A stretch of DNA of 5,903 bases. Origin: Actinobacteria bacterium RBG_16_64_13. GTDB taxonomy: Bacteria > Actinomycetota > Thermoleophilia > RBG-16-64-13. The position numbers and the translations under genes are program-made. A model generated the notes under the pieces. The model searched no databases, was not told the origin of the DNA, and worked only from the letters and a program-made list of their open reading frames with translations. Below, piece by piece: positions 1 through 5,521 of this stretch (position 1 is its first letter; each line of letters starts with the position of its first letter). Location of the stretch: the NCBI GenBank assembly GCA_001768675.1, contig MELN01000008.1, positions 27,609 through 33,511 on the forward strand. Reading direction: 5' to 3'.

Positions 1-1128
1 CGGACCGGCTGCCGCGCCGCCTCCGGCCGCACCCGCGGTCCCTGGCGCCGGTACGGCTCCGCCTTCACCGGCTCCGTCCGCTCCCCGGCCTCTACCTCTC
101 CGCCGCCCACGTCCGCGCCGGCCGCGTCCTTGCCGGGAGCTTTCGGCCACGACGACCTCCACCGGCTCCCCATCTGGTCCGAGAATGACCTCGGCCTCGA
201 CCACAGGCAGGTCGTCGGCCGCGCGCTCGGCAGCCTCCAAGCGCTCTATCCCGGCGCGGCTGTCCGACCACGAAAGCTGCGGCATTTCTTCCACCGGCGG
301 GGTCTCAGGGATGACCTTAAGTCCGCCCCCCTCGCAGCATTCGCAGGAACAGAGCCGTACTTCGGTCATAGGCCCCGCTTCCAGCCGAACCATGATCGCC
401 TCTTTGGTCACGTTGTACCCGGCGACCACTCCCTCTCCCGCGAGAGTGGAGACGGGAGTCCCCTTGGCGGGCGCCTCTTTGCGGAAGCGCACGTATTGCT
501 CCTGCTCGTACTTGAGGCAGCACATCAGCCGGCCGCACAGCCCCGAGATCTTCATGGGGTTGAGCGGCAGGTTCTGCTCCTTGGCCATGCGTATGGACAC
601 CGGCTCGTCGTCTCCCGGGAACAGGGTGCAGCAGAGGCCTCGCCCACAAGGGCCGAGGCCGCCGACCATGCGGGCTTCCTCGCGCGCCCCCACCTGGCGG
701 AGCTCGATGCGCATCTTGAGAGCCTTGGCCAGATCGGCCACCAGGGCCCGGAAGTCCACGCGCTCGTCGGAGGTGAAGCTGAAAGTGATCTTCTCGCCGC
801 CGAAGCCGATATCGGCGCCCACAAGCTTCATGTCGAGACCGTGCTCGGCGATCAGCTCCCGACAGGTGTCCATGGCCTGCCTGCGCAGGCCGTCGTTCGC
901 AGCTTGGCTTTCCAGATCGGCGCCGGTGGCGACTCGCACCACCTTCTTGAGCGGCGCGGGCAACTCGGAGTCGTCAACAGTATGAGGCGGTTCGACCACT
1001 TGGCCTATCTCGGGACCGTTGCTGGTCTGAACGACCACACGATCTCCCCGCGATAGCTCCAATCCCGCGGGATCGAAGTGATAGACCTTGACCCCGCCTC
1101 GAAAAATGATCCCAACTATCTCGGCCAT
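1..1128 (-). CDS. ricT: PSP1-domain RicT (YaaT)-family protein, 3' end outside the window
   Basis: The 376 visible codons start at ATG 1128 and stay open to the window edge, so the C-terminus is missing. Residues 1 to about 256 match my memory of Bacillus subtilis YaaT/RicT nearly end to end: an FDP motif at 18-20, HGLDMKLV at 96-103, the signature GLGPCGRGLCC at 157-167, then a long MAKEQNLPLNP..SGLCGRLMCCLKYE block at 181-208. Conserved cysteines are C161, C166, C167, C198, C203 and C204. In Bacillus, RicT joins RicA and RicF in an iron-sulfur-containing complex that assists RNase Y in mRNA maturation; whether those partners exist here is unknown. Two additions look unusual: a Cys cluster (C260, C262, C264, C265) and, after an acidic linker, an Arg/Gly-rich stretch at 333-350 followed by an Ala/Gly/Pro-rich run. 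The Bacillus protein ends near residue 275, so at least 100 residues are extra. The gene abuts holB with no spacer. Confidence 0.93.
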   Translation of the reverse strand, partial: MAEIVGIIFRGGVKVYHFDPAGLELSRGDRVVVQTSNGPEIGQVVEPPHTVDDSELPAPLKKVVRVATGADLESQAANDGLRRQAMDTCRELIAEHGLDMKLVGADIGFGGEKITFSFTSDERVDFRALVADLAKALKMRIELRQVGAREEARMVGGLGPCGRGLCCTLFPGDDEPVSIRMAKEQNLPLNPMKISGLCGRLMCCLKYEQEQYVRFRKEAPAKGTPVSTLAGEGVVAGYNVTKEAIMVRLEAGPMTEVRLCSCECCEGGGLKVIPETPPVEEMPQLSWSDSRAGIERLEAAERAADDLPVVEAEVILGPDGEPVEVVVAESSRQGRGRRGRGRRRGRGRGADGAGEGGAVPAPGTAGAAGGGAAAGP

Positions 1129-2250
1129 TTAAGTCAGGGCCTCCTTAATGGCACGGAACATGTCCTCGATGGTGCATCGGGCATCGACATTATACCGGAG
1201 GCGTTCTTGCGCCTTGCGCACGGCCATTATTGCCTGCGTGTAGCCACGGAGGCCGTCCTGCGACGCCATCGCGCGCAACTCCTCCAAACGATCCTGGTTG
1301 AGGGCCGCCGTCCCAGCCCCGACCGCCACCAGAGCCAGATCGCGATACCAGCCCGCGAACACGCGCGTCACGGTCTGCAGTCCCAGCGTGTGTAGACGGC
1401 GCTGTTGCCTCTTGACCTTGTCTTCGTGACGCTTCTTGAGCCAGCTCTTTGTGCGAGCGTCTCCGGCCCACTCCAGCGCACGCTCGTACTCTTGTTCCAA
1501 ATCCTGGGCCCGTTCCCCGGACCTGCCCTCGACGGTCGCCATTACCTCGTCGAGGGCCACCTGAGTGTCCATGAGGCTCGCCCGGGGCAGGTCCCGGGCC
1601 AGGTCGAGCAGCAGGCCGCGCTCCCTGCGCGCGCTCTCCGACTTGACGAGTTCCCTGGCGTAACTCAGGTTACCACCCGCCACCCGCGCCAACAGCCATG
1701 CGTCGCTCGAAGGCAATCCGTGCCGGCTCATCAAGTCGGCCGCGAGCGCCGGAGTCGGCACGCGCGAGAACGTCACCGGCTGACAGCGCGAGACGATGGT
1801 GGGAAGAAGCCGCTCAGGCCTGTCGGTGACCAGGATGAAGTGGACGTGGGCCGGCGGTTCTTCCAGGGTCTTGAGAAAGGCGTTGGCCGCCTCGATGTTG
1901 AAGTTGTCGGCCTCGAGAAAGACGTAGACCTTGGCTCGGGCCTCGTACGGCCTGTAGACCGCGTGCAGATTGATCTCGGTGATGTCCTCCTTGCGGATGA
2001 AGTTGCCCTCGGGGGACACGATCTCCACGTCGGGATGGAGCCCCTCCAACACCCGGCGGCACGTGTGGCAGTCCCCGCAGCCGTCGTCTGGGCAGGCGAG
2101 CCCCGCCGCGAAGGCAAGCGCGGCCTCGGTCTTTCCCACTCCCGGCGGACCCGAGAAGAGGTAGGCATGAGCGGCCCCCTGCTCCAAAGCCCGGGTAAGA
2201 AGCGACACGGCCATCTGCTGGCCCACGATATCGGCGAACAGACTACTCAC
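1129..2250 (-). CDS. holB: DNA polymerase III delta' subunit (clamp loader)
   Basis: This 373-residue AAA+ protein is part of the clamp loader that places the beta sliding clamp on primed DNA. Visible marks are FADIVGQ at 5-11, Walker A GPPGVGKT at 34-41, four zinc-type cysteines C53, C58, C61 and C64, the block AANAFLKTLEEPP at 121-133, LLPTIVSRCQ at 148-157 with the clamp-loader SRC motif, and a GGN motif at 192-194. The Walker B region reads FLEAD at 111-115, so the usual first acidic residue of DEAD is Leu. A charged, basic stretch (about 266-285) lies in the C-terminal part. The short length and absence of a tau-like extension favour delta' over DnaX, as does its position between tmk and ricT. 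The start is GTG at 2250, just before the conserved N-terminus. It is followed without a gap by ricT. Confidence 0.95.
   Translation of the reverse strand: MSSLFADIVGQQMAVSLLTRALEQGAAHAYLFSGPPGVGKTEAALAFAAGLACPDDGCGDCHTCRRVLEGLHPDVEIVSPEGNFIRKEDITEINLHAVYRPYEARAKVYVFLEADNFNIEAANAFLKTLEEPPAHVHFILVTDRPERLLPTIVSRCQPVTFSRVPTPALAADLMSRHGLPSSDAWLLARVAGGNLSYARELVKSESARRERGLLLDLARDLPRASLMDTQVALDEVMATVEGRSGERAQDLEQEYERALEWAGDARTKSWLKKRHEDKVKRQQRRLHTLGLQTVTRVFAGWYRDLALVAVGAGTAALNQDRLEELRAMASQDGLRGYTQAIMAVRKAQERLRYNVDARCTIEDMFRAIKEALT
1140..1146 (-). promoter_or_regulatory. Ribosome binding site of ricT, inside the end of holB
   Basis: The minus strand reads AAGGAGG here, a near-perfect anti-SD complement, 11 bases before the ricT ATG at 1128. 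It lies within the last codons of holB. The holB stop TAA (1131-1129) is followed directly by the ricT ATG, so translation of the two genes is probably coupled. This fixes the ricT start, which also agrees with the family N-terminus. Confidence 0.8.
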
Positions 2251-2253
2251 TGC

Positions 2254-2259
2254 ACCTCC
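2254..2259 (-). promoter_or_regulatory. Ribosome binding site of holB, close to its GTG start
   Basis: GGAGGT on the minus strand, with the GGAGG core only 4 bases from the GTG start at 2250. The spacing is short, but no other start lies between it and the conserved FADIVGQ motif, so it supports the GTG. Confidence 0.6.
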
Positions 2260-2264
2260 AACGC

Positions 2265-2280
2265 GGCCCGGCCGCCCGGC
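2265..2280. repeat. 16-base direct repeat, copy 1
   Basis: The plus strand reads GGCCCGGCCGCCCGGC. An identical copy starts 41 bases further on, at 2306. Each copy contains CCGG-CCGC-CCGG, which can fold as a 4-bp stem with a 4-base loop. The function is unknown; it could be a small fragment of a dispersed GC-rich palindromic repeat. Confidence 0.7.
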
Positions 2281-2305
2281 AGTCCGCCCGGACGCCGCCC
2301 CGACG

Positions 2306-2321
2306 GGCCCGGCCGCCCGGC
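2306..2321. repeat. 16-base direct repeat, copy 2
   Basis: This is the exact second copy of the 16-mer at 2265-2280. It overlaps the left arm of the hairpin at 2317-2334, so pairing of the repeat and of that hairpin would compete. Confidence 0.7.
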
Positions 2322-2334
2322 GCTTTGGCGCCGG
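2317..2334 (-). other. GC-rich hairpin just after the tmk stop
   Basis: Perfect 7-bp stem, CCGGCGC pairing with GCGCCGG, around a 4-base loop, beginning 6 bases after the tmk stop codon on the minus strand. No T-run follows, so it is not a canonical intrinsic terminator. It may protect the mRNA 3' end, slow polymerase, or give partial termination before holB. Confidence 0.5.
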
Positions 2335-2340
2335 CCGCGC

Positions 2341-3081
2341 CTAGTGGCTGAACAACTCCATCTCTTCTTCGATCACGGTCCGCACCCGTTTCTGCACTTC
2401 GGACTCGGTGCCCCGGGCATCCACGCGGTGGATGCGGTGAGGATGCGCCAGCAGCAGTTCCCTGTAACCCTCGGCCACGCGCATGTGGAACGCGTCGTCC
2501 TCGGCTTCCAGACGGTCCGGAACCGCCGCCAGCCGGCTCGAGCGAAGAGAATCGTCCAGATCCAAGAACAGAGTGAGATCGGGGAACAGGCACTCGGTCG
2601 CCCACACGTTGAGCGTGACGATGTCGTCGCTACCGAGCCCCCGGCCGTAGCCCTGATAGGCCAGCGACGAATCCAGGTACCGGTCGCAGAGCACCACTTG
2701 GCCGTCCTCCAGCGCGGGCCGGATGACCTGCTCGACCAGATGCGCGCGGGCGGCGGCGTAGAGCAAAGCCTCCGCCCGAGCCGACATGCCGTGATGGCGG
2801 GGGTCGAGCAACATGTCGCGTATGGCCTCGCCCAACGGGGTCCCGCCCGGCTCGCGCGTCACCAGCACGACATATCCTCGCTCGCGCAGCCCGCCGGCCA
2901 GGAGTTCCATCTGCGTGGACTTACCACATCCGTCAAGGCCTTCAAAGGTGATGAAGACGCCTTCCAGACCGCTGCCCATGCCCGCAAGCGCTGAGTGGTC
3001 CAGCGAGGCATCATCCGGCGGCCCCGCCGGGGCGCCGCCGCGGGGATCGCCGGGCGGCACCGGATGCTCCGCACCGGTCAA
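2341..3081 (-). CDS. tmk: Thymidylate kinase with N-terminal extension
   Basis: dTMP kinase phosphorylates dTMP to dTDP with ATP in the cytosol, on the route to dTTP. In the 246-residue form, the P-loop GLDGCGKST lies at 48-56, REPGGT at 76-81, the DRY motif at 133-135, LAYQGYGRGLG at 140-150, and a LID-like segment with R180, R183, R190 and E192 at about 180-206. The P-loop has no arginine, which fits bacterial type II enzymes that use LID arginines. The family normally starts a few residues before VFITFEGLDG, that is near ATG 2979 (about 212 residues). However, TTG 3081 has a perfect AGGAGG 7 bases upstream, while ATG 2979 has no good site, so I chose TTG. This adds 34 Pro/Gly/Ala/Asp-rich residues. 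GTG 3060, with GGAG 6 bases upstream, is another possible start. The gene begins 18 bases after topA. Confidence 0.93.
   Translation of the reverse strand: MTGAEHPVPPGDPRGGAPAGPPDDASLDHSALAGMGSGLEGVFITFEGLDGCGKSTQMELLAGGLRERGYVVLVTREPGGTPLGEAIRDMLLDPRHHGMSARAEALLYAAARAHLVEQVIRPALEDGQVVLCDRYLDSSLAYQGYGRGLGSDDIVTLNVWATECLFPDLTLFLDLDDSLRSSRLAAVPDRLEAEDDAFHMRVAEGYRELLLAHPHRIHRVDARGTESEVQKRVRTVIEEEMELFSH
3017..3039 (-). other. Strong GC hairpin in the tmk 5' region
   Basis: GGCGG pairs with CCGCC and CCCC with GGGG around a GCC loop, giving about 9 bp with a 2-base bulge. It sits inside the codons of the proposed tmk N-terminal extension, or in a leader if translation starts at ATG 2979. No T-run follows, so it is not a standard terminator. 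Confidence 0.45.
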
Positions 3082-3088
3082 ACCGACG

Positions 3089-3094
3089 CCTCCT
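3089..3094 (-). promoter_or_regulatory. Ribosome binding site deciding the tmk TTG start
   Basis: Perfect AGGAGG on the minus strand, placed between the topA stop (TGA, 3102-3100) and TTG 3081 with 7 bases of spacing. It is the best ribosome binding site in the tmk region and is the reason for preferring the long form. Confidence 0.7.
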
Positions 3095-3099
3095 GAGGC

Positions 3100-5403
3100 T
3101 CAGGATTCATCGTCCGCGGGCGCGTTGGCAGACAGCTCGGCAGCCGGAGCGGGCGTCGCGCCAGTCGCCTTCGCTCGCGTCGCGGTGGTGGCTCGGGTCT
3201 TGGCGGGCGCCTTCGTGCCGGTCTTGGTGGCCGGCTTGCGCGTGGTGGCCGCCTTGGTAGTCGTCTTGCCGGCGGCGACTTTGCGCGTTGCAGTCACCTT
3301 GCCGGCCGCGCTCTTTCGGGTCGTCGTCTTCCCAGCCGCCGGTTTCTCCCCCCGGGCCGCGCGCGCAGCCTGCTTCTCGCGGTACTCGGCCTTGGTGGAG
3401 CAGTAAGGGTCGAGACAGAGGATCCACGGGCGGCGCCCACCCAGTATCTTGATCTTGGGACTGCCGCACTGCGGGCAGACCTCGTCCATGCCGATGATGT
3501 CGCCACGTTGGGGCAGCGGATAGGTCTGGTCGCATTCCGGGTAGCCTTCGCAGCCCACGAAGCGCTTCTTCGTGGCCTTCGACCTGATGACCCGCACCTT
3601 GTTCTTGCCGCACTTGGGGCAATCGCCAAGAATGCGGTCGTCGGTGATGCCCTCGTAGATCTTGGCCGCCATCTGTTCCCGGTTCTGCTCCAGGGAGCCG
3701 TAGGCCTGCCGCAGTAGATCGCGAGAGATGGCCACCACCTCTTCTTTGGTGAGATCGCGGACAGATATCAGATCCATGTCCTTCTCCAGTTCCGCGGTCA
3801 TCTCCGGCGAGGCGATGCGAGGGGCGAACTCCTGCAGGGCCTCCGCCAACTTGATGCCCATCTCGGTGGGCTCCACCGGGTTGCCGTGCACGTAGCCCCG
3901 ATCGTAGAGGTTCTGGATGATCGCGTGCCGCGTGGCCTTGGTGCCGAGGTTGTGCTCCTCCATCAGCTCGATGAGAGTACCCTGGCCGTAGCGAGAGGGA
4001 GGCTGGGTCTCCTTGGCCTCCAACTGCTTGTCCACCAGCGTCACGAGATCGTCTTGATCGAGCGGGGGCAGCTCCAGGTCTTTCTGGCGACTGTAGGGAT
4101 AGAAGGCGAACCAGCCGGCCTGCACCACCCGGTTGCCGCGGGCGAAGAAGGGTTCGCCGCTCAGAACGAGGTCGACCCGGTTGGACTCCATGACCGCCTC
4201 GTCGGCCAGTGTGGCCATGAAACGGCGGGCGACCAGCTCGTAGAGGCGCCAGTCCCGCTCGCCCAACTCGCCGCGCTTGGGACCTCCGGTGGGATAGATG
4301 GGCGGGTGGTCGGTGGTGCGTTTATCACCCCGGCTGGGATGGAGCGCGGAGCGGGCGAGCAATTCGCCGGCCTCGTGCTTGTATTCTCCCTGGGCCAGCA
4401 GCTCGAGCGTTTCGCGCAGATCGAGCGACGGCGGGTAGACCGTGTTGTCGGTGCGCGGGTAGCTGATGTGGCCGGCCATGTAGAGGTCCTCGGCGATCCG
4501 CATGGCCATGGAGGCGCTGAACCCCAGCGAGGTGGCCGCGCTGGTGAAACTGGTGGTGTTGAACGGGGCCGGCCGGGGCACCTTGCGCGAGGTGTGCTTG
4601 ACGGCGGTGACGCGGCCTGGACTCGCGAGTTTCTCGAAGACCGCCGTGGCGCGGGCCTCGTCGGTGAACCGCTCTTCCTTGTGGACGGCGCTGAATCCCT
4701 GCCCGTCGGAGTCCAGATCCACCTTGACGACCCAGAAGGGCTCGGACACAAAGGCGCGGCGCTCCTTCTCCCTCTCGGCGACGAGGACGAGCGTGGGGGT
4801 CTGCACCCGGCCCACGCTCAAGAACTGGCTCCCCAGCCGTGACGTCGCCAGCGAAACGAAGCGGGTGAGGGTGGCTCCCCAGATGAGGTCGATGTCTTGA
4901 CGGGCTTCGCCGGCTCGAGCGAGCGGCTCCGACAACTGGTCCAGATGGGAGAAGGCCCGCGTGATCTCGCCGGACGTGAGAGCCGAGAAGCGCGCCCGCT
5001 TCACCGTCCGCACCAGTTTCGGGTTCTCCTCGACGGCGAGGTTGAGCGCCTCCAGCCCTATGAGTTCCCCCTCGCGGTCGAAGTCGGTAGCGATGATCAG
5101 AGTCGTGGCCTCGGCGGCCAGCCTCTTCACCGCCCGCACGACCGACTTGGCGGTCTCTGTCTTGACGAGAGGGGCGTCAATGAGCGCCTTCGGCTCCACC
5201 TTGCGCCACTCCGAGAATTCCGGCGGGAAGTCCACCTGCACCACATGCCCCTTGAGCCCGACGGCCGCGGTGGCCTGCCCCTCAGCGTCGGTGAAAAAGT
5301 ACGAGGGGATCTTGAGGAACGAGTCCTCTTTGATCCCGCCCTTCGCCAGAATGCCGGCGATCTTTTTGGCAGCGTCGTTCTTCTCAGTGATTATGAGTCG
5401 CAA
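3100..5403 (-). CDS. topA: DNA topoisomerase I, type IA, archaeal-like
   Basis: Relaxes negatively supercoiled DNA by passing one strand through a transient 5'-phosphotyrosyl break. Numbering from TTG 5403 (767 residues): the N-terminus RLIITEKNDAAKKIA carries the TOPRIM glutamate E7, ATDFDREGE gives D107, D109 and E111, and SVGRVQTPT lies at 196-204. ISYPRTDNTVYP carries the catalytic Tyr315 with Arg317, TDHPPIYPT follows, and the LGTKATRHAII helix lies further on. Two C-terminal zinc modules follow: C595, C598, C618, C624 and C643, C646, C663, C668. The last 95 or so residues are a Lys/Arg/Thr/Ala-rich tail with three AAGK units, ending acidic. ITEKN and SYPRTDNT resemble archaeal TopA more than the usual bacterial form, from memory. 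TTG 5403 is preferred over TTG 5409 because AGGAG lies 7 bases before it but only 1 base before the other. Confidence 0.96.
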   Translation of the reverse strand: MRLIITEKNDAAKKIAGILAKGGIKEDSFLKIPSYFFTDAEGQATAAVGLKGHVVQVDFPPEFSEWRKVEPKALIDAPLVKTETAKSVVRAVKRLAAEATTLIIATDFDREGELIGLEALNLAVEENPKLVRTVKRARFSALTSGEITRAFSHLDQLSEPLARAGEARQDIDLIWGATLTRFVSLATSRLGSQFLSVGRVQTPTLVLVAEREKERRAFVSEPFWVVKVDLDSDGQGFSAVHKEERFTDEARATAVFEKLASPGRVTAVKHTSRKVPRPAPFNTTSFTSAATSLGFSASMAMRIAEDLYMAGHISYPRTDNTVYPPSLDLRETLELLAQGEYKHEAGELLARSALHPSRGDKRTTDHPPIYPTGGPKRGELGERDWRLYELVARRFMATLADEAVMESNRVDLVLSGEPFFARGNRVVQAGWFAFYPYSRQKDLELPPLDQDDLVTLVDKQLEAKETQPPSRYGQGTLIELMEEHNLGTKATRHAIIQNLYDRGYVHGNPVEPTEMGIKLAEALQEFAPRIASPEMTAELEKDMDLISVRDLTKEEVVAISRDLLRQAYGSLEQNREQMAAKIYEGITDDRILGDCPKCGKNKVRVIRSKATKKRFVGCEGYPECDQTYPLPQRGDIIGMDEVCPQCGSPKIKILGGRRPWILCLDPYCSTKAEYREKQAARAARGEKPAAGKTTTRKSAAGKVTATRKVAAGKTTTKAATTRKPATKTGTKAPAKTRATTATRAKATGATPAPAAELSANAPADDES
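3121..3345 (-). repeat. Coding repeats for the basic tail of topoisomerase I
   Basis: This DNA encodes the low-complexity topA tail. Near its start are three AAGK units (AAGKTTTRKS, AAGKVTATRKV, AAGKTTTK) in succession, followed by looser Lys/Thr/Ala/Arg-rich sequence. The repeat is clear at protein level but diverged at DNA level. Basic tails in mycobacterial and Streptomyces TopA are known to bind DNA and aid processivity; a similar role here is inferred. Confidence 0.6.
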
Positions 5404-5410
5404 GGGCAAG

Positions 5411-5415
5411 CTCCT
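5411..5415 (-). promoter_or_regulatory. Ribosome binding site deciding the topA start
   Basis: AGGAG on the minus strand, 7 bases before TTG 5403 and only 1 base before TTG 5409. The spacing selects 5403, giving an N-terminus M-R-L-I-I-T-E-K that fits archaeal-type TopA. Confidence 0.65.
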
Positions 5416-5448
5416 AATAGGCCAGGGTCGTGGAAGCTTCAGAGGCGA

Positions 5449-5457
5449 AAGATAGCA
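5449..5457 (-). promoter_or_regulatory. Possible extended -10 element of a topA promoter
   Basis: The minus strand reads TGCTATCTT, a TGn plus TATCTT match to an extended -10 box, about 45 bases before TTG 5403. No convincing -35 was found. It is the least GC-rich patch of the spacer, which fits a promoter, but the match may be chance. Confidence 0.25.
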
Positions 5458-5461
5458 TGCC

Positions 5462-5490
5462 CGCGCTTGCGTAGCAGCGCTACGGGCGCG
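5462..5490 (-). other. Two-tier hairpin between the STAS gene and topA
   Basis: Inner stem CGTAGC/GCTACG (5470-5475 with 5479-5484, 3-base loop) is enclosed by outer stem CGCGC/GCGCG (5462-5466 with 5486-5490) across a small internal loop. No T-run follows on the minus strand. It could end the STAS transcript by a non-canonical route or form part of a topA leader. Confidence 0.5.
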
Positions 5491-5509
5491 ACCGAGGACG
5501 ACGGATCGC
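5488..5509 (-). other. Second hairpin overlapping the first
   Basis: GCGACCG pairs with CGG(A)TCGC: 7 bp with one bulged base and a 7-base loop. It begins 13 bases after the STAS stop codon. Bases 5488-5490 are shared with the outer stem of the neighbouring hairpin, so the two full folds exclude each other. Confidence 0.4.
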
Positions 5510-5521
5510 TCCGCCCAGCGC

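Larger units (their letters stand above)
2251..2340 (-). other. tmk-holB spacer, very GC-rich and repetitive
   Basis: This 90-base spacer is the longest gap inside the topA-to-ricT cluster. It holds a 7-bp hairpin just after the tmk stop, two copies of a 16-base direct repeat, a small palindrome GTCCG-CC-CGGAC at 2282-2293, and the holB ribosome binding site. No small gene with a ribosome binding site was found. In Bacillus the genes yaaQ and yaaR lie between tmk and holB; nothing resembling them is present here. Confidence 0.7.

Noticed and set aside
130..1056. A 308-codon open frame on the plus strand opposite ricT.
   Set aside because: It is the codon-for-codon complement of the ricT frame, which has a strong family match; no independent motif or convincing ribosome binding site.
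2265..2321. A CRISPR-like array in the tmk-holB gap.
   Set aside because: There are only two 16-base copies separated by 25 bases of equally GC-rich sequence, with no leader and no cas genes; the spacing and length do not fit.
2317..2334. An intrinsic terminator after tmk.
   Set aside because: No T-run follows and holB begins 66 bases later on the same strand, so the hairpin is kept as a structure only.
1405..2994. A 529-codon open frame on the plus strand, antisense to holB and tmk.
   Set aside because: It recodes the complement of two clearly recognised genes and their spacer, shows no known motif and is rich in Arg, His, Gly and Pro as expected for antisense of GC-rich codons. Long antisense frames are common when stop codons are rare.
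3121..3345. A DNA tandem repeat or repeat array, such as a minisatellite.
   Set aside because: The repetition is at protein level with diverged codons and fits a low-complexity basic tail of topoisomerase I.
3886..4842. A 318-codon plus-strand open frame opposite topA.
   Set aside because: It lies entirely within the topA coding region, which has catalytic motifs throughout; the composition is that of GC-rich antisense.
5462..5490. An intrinsic (Rho-independent) terminator after the STAS gene.
   Set aside because: The hairpin is good, but no T-run follows on the minus strand, so it is recorded only as a structure of unknown role.
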